A stretch of 64,000 nt of DNA from NCBI GenBank assembly GCA_019359675.1, contig JAHHGX010000068.1, forward strand, positions 124,001-188,000. The letters run 5' to 3'. Positions within the stretch are counted from its first letter, which is position 1, and each line of letters starts with the position of its first letter. Origin of the DNA: Calothrix sp. FI2-JRJ7. Its GTDB lineage: Bacteria; Cyanobacteriota; Cyanobacteriia; Cyanobacteriales; Nostocaceae. The position numbers were made by a program, and so were the translations under genes. The notes beneath the pieces were generated by a model, which made no database searches, was not told the DNA's origin, and saw nothing but the letters and a program-made list of their open reading frames with translations. Positions 58,482 through 64,000 of the stretch are shown one piece after another.

Positions 58482-58806
58482 CAATGTCAACAATTAAATC
58501 GCATGGGTCTTCCCCTCTTTCTTTAAGAAAGAGCATTTCCTTCAAATCTTCCTTTGTAATAAAAAGAATAACTTTACGGCGCCGACTATAAAGATTGTTA
58601 CGTTGAATATGGGCGGCATTATTCGGAATCTTGCTACATACTATAATTGCAAGCCGCCCCATAGGGTCAGTTAAATAATTCTCAGTTTGAATAACTTCTT
58701 GAGACCCTATCTCCATTTTGTCATAGTTCTTGAACTCAAAAAGAACCATTCTTGCTTCTAATTCTCGAAGAAGCAAACCCCAATTATGTTGATAGACTAA
58801 TACCAC
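58462..58806 (-). pseudogene. Fragment of a restriction-endonuclease-like protein
   Basis: A 114-codon frame with 'RMVLFEFKNYD' and 'QTENYLTDPMGRLAIIVCS'. This is the core of a PD-(D/E)XK-type domain: E-x-K strand, then a helix with Gln, then a strand. The first strands and any larger N-terminus are missing; the start would be a GTG that overlaps the next small gene by 23 bases. The end is encoded by a G-run repeat. It could be expressed as a truncated protein, but a remnant is more likely. Confidence 0.5.
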
Positions 58807-58993
58807 CCAGCTTTGCTTTGACGTGAGGGATTAATGAAGCTTTTGGGGTTTGGTTGCTTGAAGATTGAGCGAGTAAAAGTTTTTTGGTTAAAAGATTAGT
58901 TTGGTTAGCGGCAGTTGCTGGCATTACCATCTGTACATGAGATAAGCCGGTTAGTACCGTTAGACTCAAAGCAATCATCAAATGCTTAATCAT
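58784..58993 (-). CDS. Small exported protein, 69 aa
   Basis: Not recognised. A clear signal peptide (1-29, MPATAAN) precedes 40 polar residues with Ser/Gln/Lys. The last residues (AKLGGISLST) look like read-through into the following fragment, so the gene may have lost its true 3' end. An ATG start is present, but no strong ribosome site. Moderate support only. Confidence 0.4.
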   Translation of the reverse strand: MIKHLMIALSLTVLTGLSHVQMVMPATAANQTNLLTKKLLLAQSSSNQTPKASLIPHVKAKLGGISLST

Positions 58994-59101
58994 GGTGCTA
59001 TTAACGTATAAAATGCAACTTATTATATTACGTGTCAGGATTCAGGCGCCAGTTTTCTTTAATTCCCATATAATAGGCTGTGCATCTACGTTATTGGATA
59101 A

Positions 59102-60583
59102 ATGAAAAAGCGGAAAAAGTCTATATTTAACATACTCATCGCGGCAGTGTTGGCAATTAGCATTATTATCAGTCAGAGTAATCCTTTACAAGCGTTAGTT
59201 GGTAAAGACACACTGACAATGATAACCTCTCCCGATTATCCTCCTTATGAGTATTACGATACGGAAGGGTCAGGAAATATTATTGGGTTTGATATTGATA
59301 TTGCTAATTATATTGCCAAGCAATTAAAATTTAAACTGAATGTCATTGAGTCTGACTTTAATGGTCTAATTCCTGCGCTTGCTACAAACCGCGTTGATTT
59401 TGTGATGGCTGGTATGTCTCCGACACCAGAACGTCTAAAAAACGTTGATTTCTCTATTATTTATTATACTGCTCAAGATACAATTGTGGCGCCCAAGGGT
59501 AGCAACCTGCTCAAAGCTCAACAGTTATCAGGTAAAATAGTTGGCGTGCAATTAGGCAGCATTCAAGAAAAAAATCTTAAGGAAATTGCTAAAAAAGTAA
59601 CAGGAATTCAAATAAAGCAGCTTAATCGAGTTCCAGAAGCTATTCAAGAACTTAAATCTAAGCGTATTGATGCGGCAATTATTGAAAATAATGTAGCGTC
59701 AGGATTTGCAGGAAGTAACCCAGATTTAGAGTTTAATGCTATCCCCTCACAAGAAAATTCTGGTTCGGCAATTGCTTTTGCTAAAAATTCCCCTTTGGTG
59801 GCGCCTTTCAACCAAGTTCTTCAAAAGATGAAGGACAATGGTACACTAAAGGAACTCGCGACTAAATGGTTTTCTCAAAAGACAAACGTCGCTAATTTAT
59901 CCTCAACAGAAGTCAAAACTGGACTCAATTTAGACTTTGGTCGAATCTCTAGAGATATCCCTTTTATCCTTCGAGGTATTCCTTTAACTTTATTGTTTAC
60001 TATTATCTCTGTATTTCTGGGATTAATTTGGGGAACGGTGTTATCTTTACTCAAGATTTCTGATATTAAACCGCTTCAGTCACTTGCCAATGCTTACACC
60101 TCTGTGTTTCGAGGTACTCCACTGCTTTTACAGTTAGCGTTGGTTTACTACGCAACACCCCAACTTACAGGTTATAATATTTCCGCATTACAAGCAGGTG
60201 TATTAACTTTTACACTTAACTCCGGCGCCTATATGTCAGAAACCATCCGGGGTGGAATTCAGGCAGTAGATAAAGGGCAAAGTGAAGCTTCCATATCTAT
60301 GGGTATTCCCAAATGGTTGATGATGCGGGATATAATTTTACCTCAAGCTTTGAAGAATATTTTGCCAGCATTGGTAAATGAAACTATTGGACTATTGAAA
60401 GATTCGGCGTTGGTGTCAACAATTGGTGTAGTGGAAATATTACGCAGTGCCCAAATTGTCGGCGCCAATAAATATATTTACTTTGAACCTTTACTATTTG
60501 CTGGGTTGATTTATTATATTTTAGTTATGGGTTTAACACAAAGCGCATTCATTTTAGAAAAAAGGTTAAGACGCAGTGAGTGA
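59102..60583 (+). CDS. bgtB: Amino-acid ABC transporter, fused substrate-binding and permease protein (BgtB-like)
   Basis: A 493-residue fusion. A signal/anchor helix (about 8-30) is followed by a family-3 solute-binding domain (about 38-265), with 'ITSPDYPPYEYYDTEG', 'GFDIDIANYIAKQL' and 'DFVMAGMSPTPERL'. A polar-amino-acid permease domain (about 275-490) follows. It has the EAA loop 'EASISMGIPKWLMMRDIILPQAL' and 'FRGTPLLLQLALVYY'. The cyanobacterial Bgt system takes up basic amino acids and glutamine with such a fusion. The ATPase gene overlaps its end by 8 bases. A TATAAT box lies at about 59,070. Confidence 0.92.
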   Translation: MKKRKKSIFNILIAAVLAISIIISQSNPLQALVGKDTLTMITSPDYPPYEYYDTEGSGNIIGFDIDIANYIAKQLKFKLNVIESDFNGLIPALATNRVDFVMAGMSPTPERLKNVDFSIIYYTAQDTIVAPKGSNLLKAQQLSGKIVGVQLGSIQEKNLKEIAKKVTGIQIKQLNRVPEAIQELKSKRIDAAIIENNVASGFAGSNPDLEFNAIPSQENSGSAIAFAKNSPLVAPFNQVLQKMKDNGTLKELATKWFSQKTNVANLSSTEVKTGLNLDFGRISRDIPFILRGIPLTLLFTIISVFLGLIWGTVLSLLKISDIKPLQSLANAYTSVFRGTPLLLQLALVYYATPQLTGYNISALQAGVLTFTLNSGAYMSETIRGGIQAVDKGQSEASISMGIPKWLMMRDIILPQALKNILPALVNETIGLLKDSALVSTIGVVEILRSAQIVGANKYIYFEPLLFAGLIYYILVMGLTQSAFILEKRLRRSE

Positions 60584-61310
60584 AGCAATTATTCGTACAG
60601 AATTTTTATATAAGTCTTTTGGTAAACTAGATGTACTAAAAGATATTTCGACGCAAATCAATAAAGGCGAAGTAGTTGCTATTCTCGGACCCTCCGGTTC
60701 TGGCAAGTCAACCTTTTTGCGATGCATGAACTTACTAGAACGCCCTACTAAAGGACAAATATACTTTAAAGACCAAGAAATTACCAATGCCAAAATAAAT
60801 ATAGCTAAAATTCGGACCTCTTTAGTAATGGTATTTCAGCACTTTAACTTATTTCCTCACATGACAGTGCTGCAAAACGTGACTTATGCTCCCATAAAAG
60901 TCAAAGGAATTACTAAACAACAAGCAAACTCACACGGTTTAGAATTACTCAAAAAAGTTGGATTATCTGAAAAAGCAGATGTTTACCCATCGAAATTATC
61001 AGGAGGTCAAAAACAACGAGTAGCTATCGCGCGCGCATTAGCTATGGAACCAGAAATGATATTATTCGACGAACCAACGAGTGCGCTTGACCCCGAAATG
61101 GTCAAAGATGTTCTAGAAGTTATGAAACAATTAGCACAAACTGGTATAACAATGGCAATAGTTACTCACGAAATGGGATTTGCACGCTCAGTTGCTAGTA
61201 GAATTATGTTTTTAGACCAAGGAAGTTTAGCCGAAGATACTACGCCAAGCGAATTTTTCGCTAATCCCAAATGCACGCGGGCAAAAATCTTTCTCGAAAA
61301 AATGCTTTAA
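60576..61310 (+). CDS. bgtA: Amino-acid ABC transporter ATP-binding protein (BgtA-like)
   Basis: A 244-residue ABC ATPase of the polar-amino-acid class (GlnQ/HisP). Walker A 'GPSGSGKST' (about 36-44), Q-loop 'MVFQHFNLFPHMTVLQN', signature 'LSGGQKQRVAIARALA', Walker B 'MILFDEPTSALDPE' and the switch His in 'AIVTHEMGFA' are all intact. It starts with GTG inside the end of bgtB, so translation is coupled. It forms the transporter with the fused BgtB protein. Confidence 0.95.
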   Translation: MSEAIIRTEFLYKSFGKLDVLKDISTQINKGEVVAILGPSGSGKSTFLRCMNLLERPTKGQIYFKDQEITNAKINIAKIRTSLVMVFQHFNLFPHMTVLQNVTYAPIKVKGITKQQANSHGLELLKKVGLSEKADVYPSKLSGGQKQRVAIARALAMEPEMILFDEPTSALDPEMVKDVLEVMKQLAQTGITMAIVTHEMGFARSVASRIMFLDQGSLAEDTTPSEFFANPKCTRAKIFLEKML

Positions 61311-61324
61311 TAATAATTTTTATT

Positions 61325-61819
61325 CTACTGCGGCTTTGAAGGCTGTGGATTAAAGCAATATTCTACCGTTATATCTTCCCATCTTCTAGCATCCGCATAT
61401 CTTTGTAAGTCACTTACATTGGAAGTAGCGATAATGGAATATTCTCCTGTCTCTTGAGATAAGATAATTGATTGTGCTGCTAAAATAACATCAACATCTA
61501 TTTTATCTGCGTTCGCAGTTTGTTGTCCTGTTTTTCTTGCCCAACCCCATAATTCAGATGCTTTTCGCATAACTGCTGTTGTTATTGGGGCATAAGCTAT
61601 TCCCATGTCTTCTAGTTTATCTAAATTTTCTATCCCTTTTATTTTGTTTGCATAAATTAATGCCCGACGCAGTTCATAATCAATTATTTCTGGAGTGACT
61701 ACAAATATTTTATGATTAATTAGTTGCTTGACCCAACTCTTACAATTTAATGCTTCTGCCCTCAAACCTGGATATGATATAAGTGACAGAGGGTGCGAGT
61801 CAAGCATTACGATGGTCAT
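61325..61819 (-). CDS. PIN-like domain protein
   Basis: A 164-residue protein of the PIN-like nuclease fold. Acidic positions are Asp in 'VMLDSHPLS' (about 7), Glu in 'TPEIIDYELRRAL' (about 44-51), and Asp in 'DKIDVDVILAAQS' and 'TSNVSDLQRY'. It differs from typical VapC proteins by the SHPLS loop after the first Asp. The gene follows a helical-protein gene on the same strand by 37 bases, so the two may be a toxin-antitoxin-like pair. It converges with bgtA, with 14 bases between. Confidence 0.75.
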   Translation of the reverse strand: MTIVMLDSHPLSLISYPGLRAEALNCKSWVKQLINHKIFVVTPEIIDYELRRALIYANKIKGIENLDKLEDMGIAYAPITTAVMRKASELWGWARKTGQQTANADKIDVDVILAAQSIILSQETGEYSIIATSNVSDLQRYADARRWEDITVEYCFNPQPSKPQ

Positions 61820-61856
61820 TTTGGTATCTGCAACTAGTATACTTAGAAATCTTATA

Positions 61857-62591
61857 CTATTTTAGGAATTTTTCGAGAAAATCTAGTATATCTGACTGTT
61901 CTTTAGCTTCTTCGGCGTTTTTTGGTTCTAATTCGTCAAGTCGGTGAATTCTTTTTTGGCTTTCTTCCAATAATTCTTGGTAAGATTGTTTACCTATAAC
62001 TAGTCTCCGAGATGTACTTGATTTGTTACTTTCTGCTTTGCTGAGTATAAAGTTTGCTGAATTCTTTAGGCGCCTCTTATAATGATTCTTTTGAGATTCA
62101 TTATAATTTTTAACAGAAGCGACTGCTATTATTTTTTTTGCTAATTTCTCTATATTCATCCAAGTTTCTTCTGAAAAATTATTCTGACCATCTATTGCTT
62201 CTGAGAAAAGTTCAATCCATTCTGTCCATTCTTTTAGAGTTTTCAAACTACTATTTTCTGTCAAGTCTTGATGAACCTCAGAAACTGCGATAAAAACATC
62301 AGCCCACAATTTAAGATTATTTGAATGTGAAACAATAATTTTATATTCTTTTTCGGAAATTAAATTAGAATATTTGTTTACTAAATTGCTCATAAGTTCT
62401 GATGCATGTAAAGCTTTATCAGCAGTAATTTTCAAGTTTTTGCTATCGCCAATAGTTTCTAAAATAGCTATAATTTCATGGCAATGTTCCTGTTGATTAC
62501 AAAAAATATTTTCTAGCTCTTGTTTGATAATTTTTAACTGTGCGATTTCTTGACTCTCTTTAACTAATTCTTCTGTGGAGATAGTAAACAT
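61857..62591 (-). CDS. Helical protein upstream of the PIN gene
   Basis: Not recognised. A 244-residue, almost all-alpha, acidic protein rich in Glu, Lys, Asn and Ile. Heptad-like runs are at 1-60 and 195-244 ('LEESQKRIHRLDELEPKNAEE' in part). The last ~40 residues, with 'KQSYQELLEESQKRI', look like the toxin-binding tail of antitoxins. An AGGGAGGG ribosome site precedes the ATG. Because it is directly upstream of a PIN gene it is a candidate antitoxin or regulator, but it is much larger than usual. Confidence 0.6.
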   Translation of the reverse strand: MFTISTEELVKESQEIAQLKIIKQELENIFCNQQEHCHEIIAILETIGDSKNLKITADKALHASELMSNLVNKYSNLISEKEYKIIVSHSNNLKLWADVFIAVSEVHQDLTENSSLKTLKEWTEWIELFSEAIDGQNNFSEETWMNIEKLAKKIIAVASVKNYNESQKNHYKRRLKNSANFILSKAESNKSSTSRRLVIGKQSYQELLEESQKRIHRLDELEPKNAEEAKEQSDILDFLEKFLK

Positions 62592-63053
62592 TCTCTTAAT
62601 CCCTCCCTAATGTTGTTCAAATCGTATTAATTAATCATGCTACTTAGATTTTAGCTTATTTCATATATAAATGTATTTATAGCCTTACCAAGGCGAACTT
62701 ATACACACATCGTTCGATGCAGTTTGTTTCCTTCGCATTCTTAGTGTACGAGTGTGTCTAAGAAAGCGGGAAATTCTACCCTACGGGAAAACTCCGTTTA
62801 CGGATTATGTGGTTCATTCCTCTTAACCCCTCCAAAATTAATGACACTACTGGTTCATGTCATTAAATTTGGCGTGTTGTTTGCAACGGATATAAACGCG
62901 GATAAGTTATTGCTTACAAACAAAATTTAATTATTTAAAATCAACCATCCGTTACATCCGTTCATCATCCGTTGCCAATATTCTCTGTGTTTCTGTATCT
63001 CTGTGGTAAAGATAAATACATACACTCTTACGACAAGATGCCTATGCTACAAA
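62592..63053. other. Repeat-rich intergenic region
   Basis: Holds the words 'ccctacgggaaaactccgtt' and 'tacggattatgtggttcatt' (shared with 10,740 and 13,430), 'aaccatccgttacatccgtt' (shared with 320-345), and 'tctctgtggtaaa'. It looks like stacked fragments of dispersed repeats. The plus-strand frame at 62,972-63,238 is mostly antisense to tldD and is rejected. Confidence 0.55.
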
Positions 63054-64000
63054 TTAAACTGCTTCTCCTCCAACTACTACATCTCGAATTCTTAAACTGG
63101 GACCACCGCAACCTACTGGTAAACCATTTTGCCCACCTTTGCCACATCCCCCTGACTCATCCCAGTAAAAGTCATCGCCAATACCTTCGATATCTTCCAA
63201 AGTTTGAAACACATTCCCTGATAACGTTACATCTTTAACAGGTTCAGCGATTTTGCCGTTACGAATCATCCATGCTTCCCCTGCGCTGAATGTAAACATT
63301 TCACCGTTGGTCATTCCACCCAACCAGTTTCGTGCATATACACCTTCTTTGATGTCGCTGAATAAATCGGATACTGGTGTTTTGCCGCGTTCAATCCAAG
63401 TATTTGTCATTCTTACAATGGGGGCATAATAATAATTTAAACATCTGGCGTTACCTGTCGGCGCCTCATCTAATTTCCCAGCAGTTTCCCGTGAATGTAA
63501 TCTTCCCACCAACACACCATCTTTAATTAATTGCGTAGTTGTCGCAGGTACTCCCTCATCATCATAAAAATAACTACCCCTGTGCCCAGCAGGCGCCGCA
63601 CCGTCAAAAATTTGTAATTCTTCACTTCCAAAACGGCGCCCAATTGTCATAACTTCTAGTAAATCAGGGTTTTCATACGCCATATCAGCTTCGCTTAAAT
63701 GCCCAAAAGCCTCGTGAACGAATAAGCCTGTTAATATGGGGTCAATAACCACGGTATAAGTATTACCCAAAACCGATGGTAAAGATAAAGCATTAATCGC
63801 GCGCGTAGCAGCACTTTTAACTTGGTCGTCCAAATTAGTCAAATCTTCAAACGCTTTACGTGAACCTGTAGTCTCACGTCCAGTTTGTACAGTTTCGCCA
63901 TTTCTAGCAGTTGCAGCGAAACGCATTTCCATGTCAACCCAAGATTGTTCAATAAATGTTCCTTCACTGGTAGCAATCATGACTTTTTGCGCGCTGTCAG
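63054..64000 (-). CDS. tldD: TldD/PmbA-family metallopeptidase, 5' end outside the window
   Basis: The last ~315 codons of a TldD-type zinc protease; the frame runs open to the window edge, and the family is about 480 residues long. The zinc motif is 'HEAFGH' (within 'GLFVHEAFGHLSEAD'). Also typical are 'GSYFYDDEGVPATTTQLIKDG', 'GRLHSRETAG', 'NARCLNYYYAPIVRMTNTWI' (partly) and the C-terminal Cys/Gly-rich 'CGKGGQNGLPVGCGGPS'. TldD works with TldE/PmbA to cleave unfolded or modified peptides such as microcin precursors and CcdA. The partner is not visible here. Confidence 0.92.
   Translation of the reverse strand, partial: DSAQKVMIATSEGTFIEQSWVDMEMRFAATARNGETVQTGRETTGSRKAFEDLTNLDDQVKSAATRAINALSLPSVLGNTYTVVIDPILTGLFVHEAFGHLSEADMAYENPDLLEVMTIGRRFGSEELQIFDGAAPAGHRGSYFYDDEGVPATTTQLIKDGVLVGRLHSRETAGKLDEAPTGNARCLNYYYAPIVRMTNTWIERGKTPVSDLFSDIKEGVYARNWLGGMTNGEMFTFSAGEAWMIRNGKIAEPVKDVTLSGNVFQTLEDIEGIGDDFYWDESGGCGKGGQNGLPVGCGGPSLRIRDVVVGGEAV

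Noticed and set aside
62972-63238. 88-codon plus-strand frame
   Set aside because: Mostly antisense to the tldD gene, with its start in a dispersed repeat.
1-64000. CRISPR arrays, rRNA, tRNA or prophage
   Set aside because: No regularly spaced repeat with unique spacers, no rRNA segments, no tRNA cloverleaf (the GGTTCGA at about 43,271 has no matching arms), and no phage structural genes were seen.

Overview
The window looks like chromosome from a filamentous, heterocyst-lineage cyanobacterium (Nostocales: Calothrix, Rivularia, Scytonema or a relative). The basis is low G+C, a metallothionein of the SmtA type, a PAS-less phytochrome kinase, the RppA/RppB two-component pair, a Bgt-type amino-acid transporter, CHAT, CHASE2, DUF1822 and DUF928 proteins, and many short dispersed palindromes. 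The HIP1 octamer GCGATCGC was not seen. Instead GGCGCC occurs roughly 100 times, mostly inside genes.

Region by region. 0-1.6 kb: a metallothionein gene with an SmtB-type operator, then a long non-coding stretch. 1.6-7.9 kb: a likely co-transcribed set of sigma-70-like factor, DUF1822 protein, CHAT+CHASE2 membrane protein, DUF928 protein and a secreted protein. 8-16.5 kb: a Uma2 nuclease-like protein, two small secreted proteins, and a minus-strand pair made of a haemagglutinin-type two-partner-secretion exoprotein and a TPR-CHAT caspase-like protein. 16.6-26.9 kb: a PAS-less phytochrome histidine kinase, a GH31 glucosidase, a tetrapyrrole/CoA gene set (cobA, hemD, coaE) and two tail-to-tail hexapeptide acyltransferases.

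27-43 kb is a metal-resistance island: rppB/rppA, a CopZ-like chaperone, a Cu-type P1B ATPase, a small membrane protein, a MerR regulator, a lipoprotein, a heavy-metal RND pump with its adaptor, a double DUF305 lipoprotein, a TPR protein and a Zn/Cd-type P1B ATPase. Three regulatory circuits can be read from the DNA. An 11-bp direct repeat (ATGAAAT x2) overlaps the -35 region of rppA, the RND gene and the adaptor gene. A MerR-type promoter with a 20-bp spacer sits before the chaperone and the DUF305 gene. Near-identical SmtB-type palindromes precede the metallothionein and the Zn/Cd ATPase, 40 kb apart.

43-59 kb is a patchwork of small toxin-antitoxin loci, PRC-barrel proteins, an MscS channel and at least six gene fragments (CHAT, DUF3611-like, receiver, permease-like, royal-jelly-like, nuclease-like). 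It also holds two sensor kinases with domains linked to copper: an ethylene-receptor-type domain and MHYT. 57-64 kb holds a site-2 protease with CBS domains, the fused Bgt transporter, a PIN protein with a helical partner, and the 5'-truncated end of a TldD peptidase gene.

Two themes stand out. One is the sigma/DUF1822/CHAT-CHASE2 set beside the haemagglutinin/TPR-CHAT pair, which could form a protease-controlled surface-signalling system. The other is that dispersed repeats supply stop codons, or sit in frame inside real metal-transport genes.
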